From the NCBI GenBank assembly GCA_963682025.1, contig OY821519.1, positions 109,743,764-109,807,763 of the forward strand: a stretch of 64,000 nucleotides of DNA, given 5' to 3'. Below, piece after piece: positions 23,915 to 33,284 of the stretch. The position numbers were made by a program, and so were the translations under genes. The notes under the pieces were generated by a model. The model ran no database searches, had not been told where the DNA came from, and saw only the letters and a program-made list of their open reading frames with translations. Every line of letters starts with the position of its first letter. Position 1 is the first letter of the stretch. This DNA comes from Cordilura impudica (lineage: Eukaryota; Arthropoda; Insecta; Diptera; Scathophagidae).

Positions 23915-24833
23915 AAGAAAGTCTATGCGTTTTTCATAGATTTTAAAGCTGAAATAGCCATATGGACAGGTGAAGAAATTTCCGATTACTTTACAACAAA
24001 ATCAGTAGTTAAACAGGGTTGTTTGTTGTCTCCTCTTTTATTCGCGTTATATATAAACGATTTGCATGAAAGTCTTGAGGGCGGTCTGAATATAGATGGT
24101 GCCAGCATAAGAACTTTGTTATATGCCGTAGTGCTATTGGCAGAGGATGCATTAGTTTTGCGAAAAATTATAAAAAAAACATCGAGATATATTGTAGTAC
24201 ATGGGGCCTAGAAGTTAACCTTAGCAAATCGGAAATACTTGTTTTTAGAAATGGTGGTCGCTTGGCCAGTCATGAAAAATGGGTTTTCAACAATGCAGAA
24301 ATCAACGTAGCATCACAGTTTAACTAGCTGGATATTATTTTCACACTTAAACTAAAGTTCAGCAAACATATTGAGAAACGAAACATTCAGGCCAAAGGCG
24401 CCATTAATACAACCTTTCTCGGTAAAACGGAAATAAATCTGCAAATGAAGCGGAAGGTTTTCTTAGCAGTGTGTAGATCAATTCAATCATATTTTGAAGA
24501 AACTAATAAATTGCAACGCTTCTTTCTCAAAAAAATTCTTAAGCTGTCAAAAGATACGCCGAATTATATTCTCATGCTGGAAACAGCCGCTGAAGATAAT
24601 CATTTCTACACAATAAGTCTACATCTACAATATATTAGTAAAACTTTATTCCAGTACAATAATAACAGATTACCATGCATGTTATCGAAAATACTGCATA
24701 CTCGTGAGCTCACTACAAACATGAATGTAAAATGGCCGGATCTTAATGTTACGGAAAATCAATGGAATTCGTTTAGCTATAATTTATTAACCAACATGAA
24801 ACTGAATAAGCTCAATGAAAGGTTGCAGAAAAA
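23915..24833 (+). pseudogene. LINE-B RT palm/thumb fragment
   Basis: It resumes with FIDFKAE, the usual AFVDFKKAFD strand in decayed form, then KSVVKQGCLLSPLLFALYIN and DLHESLEGGLNIDGASIRTL. The YADD box is degraded to YAVVLLAEDALV (about 24120-24150), so the enzyme would be inactive even in frame. The C-terminal frame 24445-24852 is interrupted by the second DINE. Confidence 0.82.
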
Positions 24834-25625
24834 ACAAGTAAGAAAATTATAGTCGGTCTAGACCGACTATACGATACCCTATACCATGCGTTTAGAAACC
24901 CTATCTCTTAGGCCCAACTAACTGGACATAGAAAATAAGCAAAAACCAAATTTGAGTGGGATTTTTATTAATTTTTTTGGCTGCAGATATGAAAAAGTTC
25001 ATATCGGATGCTATATCTATAAAGGGACTAGGTCCAAAAATGGACCGATCCTGATCATGTTTGGTAAAGTCTCTTGTATTTTGTAAAAATGTGTACAAAC
25101 AAAATTTGAGAAGAATCAGTGCAATATTTTTGTTTTTTAATAGATTTAAGTGAAGATCGGGAAGCAGCTCTATATGGGGTCAAAGGGATCATTTTTGGAC
25201 TACTCATTAGTGGATGTAATGAACGCATACAAACCCAATTTGAGTAAGATCTATATGACAATTTGGATCTTATGGCAATTTATGTCGATTTCATATGGGT
25301 AATTTGTATGGGGGCTAGGTCTGAACATGGACCGATTCTCACCAATTTCAACAGCGTTCATCCCATGGCCGATAAAAGCTTATGTACCAAATTTCGTCAA
25401 AATATATTCATATTTGCGACCTGCAGTTTGATTACAAGCTTTACATGGACACACAGACGGACGGACGGACGGACGGACGGACGGACATCGTTAAATCAAC
25501 TCAGAAAGTGATTCTGATTCGATCGGTATAATTAATGATGGGTCTAGGTCAAATATTTTTGGTTGTTACAAACAGCAGCACAAAGTCATTATACCCAAAC
25601 CACATAGTGGTATAGGGTATAAAAA
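24834..25625 (-). mobile_element. DINE-like element inserted in LINE-B C-terminal coding part
   Basis: Complete copy with a perfect 22-bp palindrome at 24849-24870 and an expanded (GGAC)n tract of seven units (about 25458-25488). The host LINE continues on both sides (LNERLQKK before, KLKVHQGCINI-like text after). It looks less diverged than the copy 1 kb upstream. Confidence 0.85.
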
Positions 25626-26015
25626 CTGAAAGTTCATCAAGGTTGTATAAACATCTAAATCCAGACAAAGGATTCAAATATTTAACAGCTAGTCACAACG
25701 CAGATAAAAAATCATCTGGATATTCAAGGCAAGGAGTGTATGATAAGACTTAATCATAATAGATATGGTGGTAACGATGAATCGAAATTTTGCTCAATGT
25801 GTAGCTTAAGAGAACATGAAATGTTTCAACATTTCCTTGGAAGTTATCCTGCTTTAAGAGAATTCAGGATATGCACTTTTCGTAAACCAATACTGGAAGA
25901 ACTAGAGATAATTCAGATATTAAATGGCGACAAAGAAGAAGGCCGGGAGGTGCTTGTAAAGTACTTAAAAGTCACATTAAAATATAGAGAATATTTAATA
26001 AAAGAATTTAATTAA
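25626..26015 (+). pseudogene. LINE-B C-terminal fragment with CxxC/H motif
   Basis: A 91-codon frame (25740-26015) carries CSMCSLREHEMFQHFL, the C-terminal zinc-knuckle-like motif of many insect LINEs. The last cysteine of the usual pattern is replaced (GSYP). A non-coding tail follows and ends in ATT repeats just before the target duplication. Confidence 0.78.
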
Positions 26016-26510
26016 ACACATTATTTTCTGACAAACGTTTTATAAAAACATTGTTGGTAACGTTTATCTTTTTTATGCATATTTTCTAAAAATCCATTAC
26101 AAACTTTGAATTGTTAACAAATTTTTATCTGCAAATAAAGAAGAATTATTATTATTAATTAATATTAAGTCGATCTCATAGGGTAATTTGTATGGGGATT
26201 ACTTCTGAACATGAACCGATGTTCATCACTTTCAATAGCATCAATTCTATGCCCAATAGAAGCATATAAAACAAATTTCATGAAAATATATTCATATTTG
26301 CAACGTTTAGTTTGATTACAAGGTGAACATGGGCACACAGACAGACAGACAGACAGACGGACGGACGGACGGACGGACATTGCTAAATCGACTCAGAATG
26401 TAATTTGGATTCGATCGGCATAATAAAAGTCGGTCAAATATTTTTGGCAGTTAAAAACATCAGCACAAAGTCACCATACCCTGACCACATAGTAGTATAG
26501 GGTATAAAGA

Positions 26511-26984
26511 CTGTGTTTTCTTTTAATTCAAATCAAGCATGGATTTTGGGACATACTTATAACTTTTGAATAGCGATGTTATTGTATTTCTGTGTAGCGA
26601 AGTGTCATAGCAACATTTATGATTCGCATAGTGCAATATCTCAATTTCTATTTATCTTCGAAGCCTAAAGAAATGTCGTACCAAGAATTTGTTTTACTAA
26701 TTTAATACAGCCTTCTGATGTGCTTTTTGAGGCACTCAAAAGCAATTTTACGTATATCTTCCTTATTTTTTATGAATTTTCGTATAATTTCTAAAAAAAA
26801 AAAAAACTATATTTAATACAGAAACTTGTATGAGAAAAATGTGCGGTTTTCCATTTATTTCTCAAACTATTTTCAAATATAGATATTAAGTGTTTTATAA
26901 AACACGTTACATTTTTATAGTTATATTTATGAGGAATGTATTATCTCAACAACTGTCAAGTAACATTACAGGTGGATTAATAAA
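26511..26984. other. Unassigned AT-rich spacer
   Basis: No gene or repeat recognised. Confidence 0.4.
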
Positions 26985-27320
26985 ATTAAATATACAGAAA
27001 ACAATATCCAGATATATTTAAGTTTGATATGTAAATCCTGAAAAGATTTCATCAACATTGTTGACAATGGACGATATGCTTCCATAATTGACATTAACCT
27101 GCCAAAGCATAAGACCATCAAATATTAGCATCCGAAAACTTAATATTTTGACTAAGCAATGAGATGTCAAATCGCGCGACCTTTGATGCCAATTGACAGG
27201 TCCTTTCTCGGACACAACTTACTGTAAAATTTTTATGTCAATAAGTCGATGGTTGCGACCGACGTATGACACGTAGCGCCATCCTGTTGAAACCACATCT
27301 CGCTATTGTGAAACTGAGTT
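26985..27320 (-). pseudogene. mariner transposase relic (rosa-like), C-terminal half
   Basis: On the minus strand MWFQQDGATCHT (about 27258-27293) contains the second catalytic aspartate and matches the same motif of the intact mariner at 33398. After a stop and frame changes, GPVNWHQRSRDLTSHCL (27150-27203) corresponds to GPVSWPPRSCDLTPLDYFLW, but the last aspartate is lost. The C-terminal remainder to about 27018 is degenerate. It is an old fragment of the same broad family. Confidence 0.72.
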
Positions 27321-27654
27321 CTCAGCTTTCTATTTTCTGACCTTTTCTCCATTTTAAAGGACTTCAAAGTTTCAAGGATGCAAAAAATATCTAAAAATGT
27401 ATATTTGGGTATCATATGAAAGATACAATCTCTAGAAATGAAAACATTATTTTTCAGGATGAAAAAATTATAAATAATGTCCTTTGAAAATTTGTTTCTT
27501 TTGTATCCTCGAGAATTTCTCAATTTTTCTCAAAAAAATATATATATGCAGAAATATTATGTAAACTTTACCACATACTTCAATTTTCATCCTAGAGCTT
27601 TATTTATTAAGCCTAAACCAAACACCATATCACATTATAATACTTTATTGTTTA
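27321..27654. other. Unassigned spacer
   Basis: No recognisable feature. Two overlapping ~96-codon frames on opposite strands have no motif outside the mariner piece. Confidence 0.4.
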
Positions 27655-28047
27655 CTAGCAGAGCCCAGCCCTCAAAATTCGAATGCAAATACTGGGAAAA
27701 CTTATTTTTTTCATTCAGTTATAAATATCTGTTGAATACACAGAAGTTATACTACTGGGTTTGGTAATTAATAATTTTTAAAAGCCAGTTCAACACAAAT
27801 TTAATAAACACACACACAGCATAGTATACTTTGTTTTTTTTAGCTTAAAGAACCATTTTATGTATGTGTTAGTAGCAACTTTAAAAGCATTTTACTAAAA
27901 AAAAATGTTCCAGACGGTGCATATCTGTAAATATGGTGGACAACTAAAGAGAAATACCTTTCAAATGGGGTATTTCTTGTGAAAATCGCTTAGTAATTGA
28001 AAATTTAAAATCGGTCACAAGAAATCGCCCTGCCTATTAATATTATA
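27655..28047 (-). mobile_element. Short Helitron (group 2), first of a head-to-tail pair
   Basis: On the minus strand it starts TATAATATTAATAGGCAGGG directly after the CTAG of the next copy and ends with CTGGGCTCTGCTAG at 27655, before a T. The terminal hairpin is decayed (TTCGAATTTTGAGG). Confidence 0.75.
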
Positions 28048-28389
28048 CTAGCAGATTCCAGCCCTCGAAATTCGAGTGCAAATTCAAGGAAATTTTATTT
28101 TTTCATTAATTATAGCCAATACGCAAATCAACAAAAAAAACAAACCCATTTTTATTACAAATACATTAACAAATTTAATAAACACACACATAGCATTGTA
28201 TAATTTTATGTATGAGTTAGTAGCAACTTTAAATGCAATTTACTCAAAATAAAAGAAAAAATTCAAAAATTTGGAAATCTGCAAAACGGCTAAAAAGAAA
28301 TATCTTTCAAATATTAGACGTTTGGTCAAAATCCGAATAAAACGGTAGAACAAAACATTGGTCACAAGAAATCGCCTTGCCTATTAATT
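28048..28389 (-). mobile_element. Short Helitron (group 2), second of a head-to-tail pair
   Basis: Its 3' end (hairpin TTTGCACTCGAATTTCGAGG then GCTGGAATCTGCTAG, minus strand) abuts the 5' end of the previous copy with no bases between. The head (ATTAATAGGCAAGGCGATTT) is at the right end, beside a T-rich tract. Confidence 0.75.
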
Positions 28390-28488
28390 TTTTTTTTTTA
28401 AATTTTTTTTTTATTCTGAAAACTTGATACCAATTTAATTTTTTATTTTGTTCTAATTACGTTTTGCTACATGATTTTTCTTTTCTGT

Positions 28489-29040
28489 TTTTATACCCTC
28501 CACATCTCAGTGGCAGAGGGTATATATAGGTTTGTCATTCCGTTTGTAACGCATCGAAAAACTAATTTCCGACCCAATAAAGTATATATATTCTTGATCC
28601 TTATCACAGCTCGAGTCGATATAGCGATGTCCGTCTGTCCGTCTGTCCGTCTGTCCGTCTGTCCGTCTGTCCGTGTGTCTGTTGAAATCACGCTCATTCA
28701 AAAAAAAAAGCATTTACTTAGGTCAGGTTACGAAAAAATTATTTGCCATAATTCCCACCAGGTTGGTATTGAAATCGGAGTAAATCGGGAGCCTCTGCGC
28801 TGAGAAATGAACAAAAGTTTATAGATACCTCTAAAAAAAACATGAAACCTAGTGTTTTCTTGTAATAGTTTAGTGGTTGAACATACAACAACATAAAAAA
28901 AGCCACAAAAAAAATGTGATTCATACATATTAACAATAACAAGAACACAACTACCATGAGCTATGTTAATAGTATTGCCACAAACCGAGGTGGAGGGTAT
29001 CAAAGATTCGGCACAGCCGAATTTAACACTCTTACTTGTT
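28489..29040 (+). mobile_element. Mini-me/DINE-1-type element with GTCY microsatellite
   Basis: The 5' TTATACCCTCCAC is followed by GTGGCAGAGGGTATATATAG, which can fold back. TTCCGACCCAATAAAGTATA and TATATTCTTGATC form the conserved core known from Drosophila mini-me/DINE-1 elements. A (GTCCGTCT)n array follows. The 3' end is a hairpin (ATTCGGC/GCCGAAT), then TTAACACTCTTACTTGTT. This is the window's closest match to the classic dipteran form; the other DINE-like copies share its layout and terminal CTTACTTGTT but not its core. Confidence 0.87.
28629..28674 (+). repeat. (GTCCGTCT)n microsatellite
   Basis: More than five uninterrupted GTCCGTCT units, the proto-microsatellite region of the mini-me element. 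Confidence 0.9.
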
Positions 29041-29289
29041 AGATATAGTATAGTAGTTCAGTCGAGTGTTAAAAATCTTATCTGAAATGTATTAGAAGTT
29101 CACAAGAATATGAAAGATTTATATTTTAAGAAGAAATAACTTTTCATTTCGATAAAACAAAATAAAAACAGTTCTCATTTCTAGAGATCGTCGTCTTTAA
29201 TTTGATATCCATATTGATATATGTATGCATGGAAATATTTAAAATAGTTTTTCGAAATTGTTTTATCCCTAAAATTTTGATTTCCTTTA

Positions 29290-29742
29290 AAAACGAGATT
29301 GACTTAGATTGCCATAATTTCCAAATTATCATATATTTCTCGGTCAAATGGGGTTTGTGTATGTTTATTACATCCATTTATGGTAGTCCACAAAATAAAC
29401 CCTATAGGACAATTCTTAGTCATATCCCCGATATGAAGATTATTCCCGATCTTCACGTAAATTTATCAAAGAACAAAAATGTGCACAGATTTTTCAGAAT
29501 TTTTTTTTGTATATGTTTTTTCAACAACTAAATAACCTTACCAAATATGGTCAGGTTTTGTCCATTTTTCGACCTTTTTCATAATCGAAGGCAAAAAAAT
29601 AATAATAACAATTCCACTTAAATTTGATTTGTGCTTATTTACTATAAATAACTTGTTGAACCTAACAGATAGAGTCTCTAAATGCTTGGTATAGGATATC
29701 GTACAGTCGGTCTAGACCGACTATAATTTTCTTACTTGTTTT
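29290..29742 (+). mobile_element. DINE-like element, 3' half
   Basis: Only the part from AGATTGACTTAGATTGCCAT onward is recognisable. It ends with the palindrome core AGTCGGTCTAGACCGACT (29705-29722) and AATTTTCTTACTTGTT. The 5' half with the microsatellite is missing. Confidence 0.8.
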
Positions 29743-30046
29743 TGCTAATACTGATTTTTTAAGGCTTAATTTATGAAGGTATAGGAAAGAAATTGAAGTA
29801 TGTAGTAAAGTATAAACATGGTTTCCAAATATGAACACATTTTTATGAAATTTAGTAAATCATCTTCTATCAATCATATTGGTGAAAATCGAGACATGCT
29901 CAGACTTAGCCCCCGTACCAATAACCCTATCAGAGCGACTGAAATGGTCGCAAGAGCCAAATTATTATATATATATAGATAAAATTTGGTGTATGTGTAT
30001 GATTTATAGCCACTAATCAGTATTCCAAAAATAAGTACAATTACAA
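29743..30046. other. Unassigned spacer, with possible DINE scrap
   Basis: TGGTGAAAATCGAGACATGC, then TCAGACTTAGCCCC (about 29880-29915), resembles the middle of the DINE family in + orientation. The rest is unrecognised. Confidence 0.4.
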
Positions 30047-30832
30047 CAAGTGAGAAAAATATAGTCGGTCTAGACCGACTATACGATACCCTATACCATG
30101 GTTTAGAAACCCTATCTCTTCGGTCCAACTAACTGGATATATAAAATAAAAAATTTGAGTTGGATTTTTATTAGTTTTTTTGGCTGCAGATATGTAAAAG
30201 TTCATATCGGATGTCATATCTATATGGGGACTAGGCCCAAAAATGGACCGATCCTGGCCATGTTTGGTAAATTCTCTTGTATTTTGCAAAAATATATATA
30301 AACAAAATTTGAGAAGAATAAGTGCAATATTTTTGTTTTTGATAGATTTAAGTTCAGATCGGGAAGCAGCTCTATATGGAGCCTATGACTAAGAGTTGTC
30401 CCATAGGGATTATTTTTGGACTACTCATTAATGGATGTAATAAACGCATATAAACCCAATTTGACTGAGATCTATATGACAATTTGGATCTTATGGCAAT
30501 TTATGTCGATTTCATAGGGGTAATTTGTATCGGGGCTAGGTCTGAACATGGACCGATTCTCACCAATTTCAATAGCGTTCATACTATGGCCAAAAAAGCT
30601 TATATACCAAATTTTATCAAAATATGTTCCTATTTGCGACATGTAGTTTGATAACAAGGTTTACATGAACACACAGACCGACGGATGGACGGACATCGCT
30701 AAATCGACTCAGAAAGTGATTCTGATTCGATCGGTATAATAAAAGATGGGTCTAGGTCAAATATTTTTGGTAGTTACAAACAGCAGCACAAAGTCATTAT
30801 ACCCAAACCACATAGTGGTATAGGGTTTAAAA
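30047..30832 (-). mobile_element. DINE-like element, full length
   Basis: Opens ACAAGTGAGAAAAATATAGT, has a perfect 22-bp palindrome at 30061-30082, a short GGAC tract (about 30679-30696) and the CCACATAGTGGTATAGGG end. Confidence 0.85.
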
Positions 30833-30854
30833 ATATTAAATGAAAATTAATTAG

Positions 30855-30908
30855 CTCATTATACCCTGCTGTTTGCAACTCGGTCTAGACCGACTATAAT
30901 TATCTAAC
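30855..30908 (+). mobile_element. DINE-like element reduced to its two ends
   Basis: CATTATACCCTGCTGTTTGC is fused to CGGTCTAGACCGACTATAAT then TATCTAACTTA: the 5' TATACCC end followed almost directly by the 3' palindrome and terminus. It looks like an internal deletion that kept only the termini. Confidence 0.6.
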
Positions 30909-30984
30909 TTATTCTATAAAACAAAATGTTTGAAATGCGAAATGAGAAATTTAAGTTTTTTAAATGATTTCGACTTTTTTTTAT

Positions 30985-31609
30985 CCGCTGTGACTTTCAG
31001 GTTTTGATTCTCTATGAACTAAAAGAAACCTTGTAGACAATTCTTATGCCTGGTTTTCACTATTTCATATAAGATGACAACAAACAGTTGCCTCAACTGA
31101 CGTCTCGTAATTTTCTATTCATTACGTATTCAATACATCTTATAAATGAACAAAAAATTCGGCTGTCAAACACAAACAAATTGCCAACATACTGGCGATT
31201 TCATTTCAGATGTCAAATGTTGCCAGGGGTTGTAAATGACAAGACATTTAAACCCGTTTTCATACAACTGACTATAATTGACAATAATTGCCATTGAAAA
31301 TGACATAATGAAAACCATGCATTAGTCATAGTCCCATATAGAGCTGCTTCTCGATTCTCACTTAATTTATCAAAAAACAATGATATTGCACAGATTTTTC
31401 TGAAATTTGGTTTGTATATGTTTTTGCAAAAAATAAGTGACTTTACCAAATATGACCAGGTTCGGTCCATTCTTCGATCTATTCACCATATAAATATAAG
31501 ATCCAATATGAACTTTTTCTTATGTGGAGGCAAAAAAGATTAATAGTAATGCCACAAAATTGCTGTATATTCAATTAGTTGGACCTAAAACATTTTTTCT
31601 CGACTATAA
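30985..31609 (+). mobile_element. DINE-like fragment carrying a MITE
   Basis: The right part (31322-31609) follows the family from TTAGTCATAGTCCCATATAG to the TTGGACCTAAAA block. The left part (about 31015-31046) reads GACAATTCTTA. In other copies GACAATTCTTAGTCATA is continuous, so the MITE at 31047-31321 entered at TTA. The true 3' palindrome is cut off by the Helitron starting at 31610. Confidence 0.65.
31047..31321. mobile_element. 275-bp MITE, TTA target duplication, inside a DINE
   Basis: Termini: TGCCTGGTTTTCACTATTTC on the left, TGCATGGTTTTCATTATGTC as reverse complement of the right. It is flanked by TTA at 31044-31046 and 31322-31324. The uninterrupted DINE sequence elsewhere in the window gives the empty site with a single TTA. 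The duplication length fits PIF/Harbinger. No coding capacity. Confidence 0.68.
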
Positions 31610-31988
31610 TCTATAATATTAATAGGCTAGGCGATTCCTTGTGACCGACGTTATGTTCTACCGTTTTATCCCGATTTTGACCAAATGTATATTATTTGCA
31701 AGGTATTTCTTTTTAGCCGTTTTGCAGATTTACAGAGTTTTAAATTTTTTTTTTTTATTTTGAGTAAATTGCATTTAAAATTGCTACTAACACATACAAA
31801 AAATTATAAAATGCTATGCGTGTGTTTATTCAATTTGTTAATGTGTTTGTAATAAAAATGAGTTTGTTTTTTTGTGTTGATTTGTGAATTGGCTATAATT
31901 GATTAGCATACCTTTAGGGTCTTTATTTAATGCAAAAATTAAATTTCCTTGTATTTGCACTCGAATTTGGAGGGCTGGAATCTGCTAA
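31610..31988 (+). mobile_element. Short Helitron (group 2)
   Basis: A clean head TCTATAATATTAATAGGCTA then GGCGATTCCTTGTGA, the TGTGAATTGGCTATAATTGA body word, and a 3' end CACTCGAATTTGGAGGGCTG then GAATCTGCTAA before T. Here the terminus is CTAA, still within the CTRR pattern of Helitrons. Confidence 0.75.
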
Positions 31989-32395
31989 TTTTCATAATTG
32001 TTTTAAAATAGTATTATGCTAATCGTATCTAGGTAAGTACATATAATTGTAAATTCTTTTTTTTTTTCGTGTAGTCAAGTTAATTTCAAGTTTCAAGAAA
32101 ACGGCATAAGAACTGTATTTTTAGCGTTCTTATCTAAACTACAATACAGTTACACTCTTTTTAAAAAGTTTATTTTTTTAATATATTTTAAAGAAAATAA
32201 GGTCTAAAAGTGTTACCCTTGTAAATCCAAAATTTGGGTCCATTTCTTTCTTGTAGGTCATTGGATAAGAATATTTGCAATATCCTGGCCCTTTGACTCC
32301 AATGGCGGCAATTATCCCAATCAGTTTTACTTTATGCAGATTACACCTTCAGAGCTTTACAAAAATTCATAATACTGGGTTTAATTTTATTTATA
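31989..32395. other. Unassigned spacer
   Basis: No gene or repeat recognised. Confidence 0.4.
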
Positions 32396-33284
32396 TCTAT
32401 ACTAATATTATAAAGAGGTAATGTGTGTTTGTTTGTTTGTGTGTAGGAGGTAATCTCCGTAACTACCGATCTGATATTCCTGAAATTTTTACAGAGTCTT
32501 ACTGCGGATGTGGGAAGTGCCATAGGCTGTAATTTTTTTAATATTTTTAGTGGACGTGACACCTCCCAAACAAAGTAAATTTTTAATATCATATGTACAT
32601 ATATTGAGTACTATGATAGGGAGGGCTTTGCAAATTTGTGTGAGGTCACCTATTCTTAATATTAGTAGCTATGCCGGAAATGGGCGGGATCGGACAACTG
32701 GACGTGGTGCCTCCCATACAAGTAATAATTCAATATTATATATCTCGAGTACTGTGGTAGAGAGAGCTTTTCAAATGGGCGTGATCGGAGCAGTGGACGT
32801 GGCACCGCCCGTACAAAATAAATATATGATATCATATAACTGGGGTACTAAAAAAGGAAAGCATTGACACTTTGCACGACACCATCAGATCTTAGTATGA
32901 GTAGTCGGACAAAAAATTGGCGGGTTAACACCAATGGGTGTGGCACTCCCCATGCAAAGTAACTATTTAAAGTCATATATCTGGAGTACTGTAAAAGAGA
33001 GGTTTTTGTGGCTTTGCATGAGCCCATAGGTTCTTTGTATGATTAGTCGAACAAAAAAATGGGCGTGATCGTAGCAGTGGGCCTAGCACCGCCCATGCAA
33101 ATTAGATATCTAATATCATATAACTGGTGTTCTATAAAAGGGAAAGACTCGACATTTTCCTCGAGTCCATCAGATACTAATGTGAGTAGTCCAATAAAAA
33201 TTGGGCGGGATGGGATTACTGGGCGTGGCACCTCCTATATAAATAGTATGAAGTACAACGGAAGCAACAGTCTTTTGTTAAGTA

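Larger units (their letters stand above)
18800..26166 (+). mobile_element. Non-LTR retrotransposon LINE-B, 5'-truncated, with 11-bp target duplication
   Basis: It lies between two copies of AAGTCGATCTC (18789-18799 and 26167-26177). It starts inside the endonuclease domain and ends in an ATT-rich tail (about 26145-26166). Removing the piggyBac (19524-22367) and two DINEs (23136-23914, 24834-25625) leaves about 2.95 kb with, in order, endonuclease end, linker, RT, and a CxxC/HxxxxHF C-terminal motif. Its coding fragments are listed separately. Confidence 0.87.
18349..26510 (-). mobile_element. DINE-like element split by LINE-B (host of the nested stack)
   Basis: The left part (18349-18799) opens with AAGTAAGAAAATTATAG and a perfect 22-bp palindrome at 18363-18384. 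It stops at AAGTCGATCTC. The same 11 bases reappear at 26167-26177, and from there the DINE continues through its microsatellite (AGAC/GGAC repeats, about 26336-26379) to the TATAGGGTATAAA end. Together the two parts make about 785 bp, the normal full length, so nothing is missing and the whole intervening 7.4 kb came in later. Confidence 0.85.

Noticed and set aside
24849..24870. Perfect 22-bp palindrome as a regulatory operator
   Set aside because: It occurs at the same place in most DINE-like copies next to the element end, so it is a terminal structure of the transposon.
25263..25511. 82-codon frame, also seen at 5348, 39451, 42161 and 53735 in related form
   Set aside because: It is the same stretch of the DINE-like element read through; the protein similarity between copies only reflects DNA repeat similarity, and stops vary between copies.
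28629..28674. Regular repeat that could suggest a CRISPR-like array
   Set aside because: It is an 8-bp microsatellite without spacers, inside a mini-me element in a eukaryotic genome.
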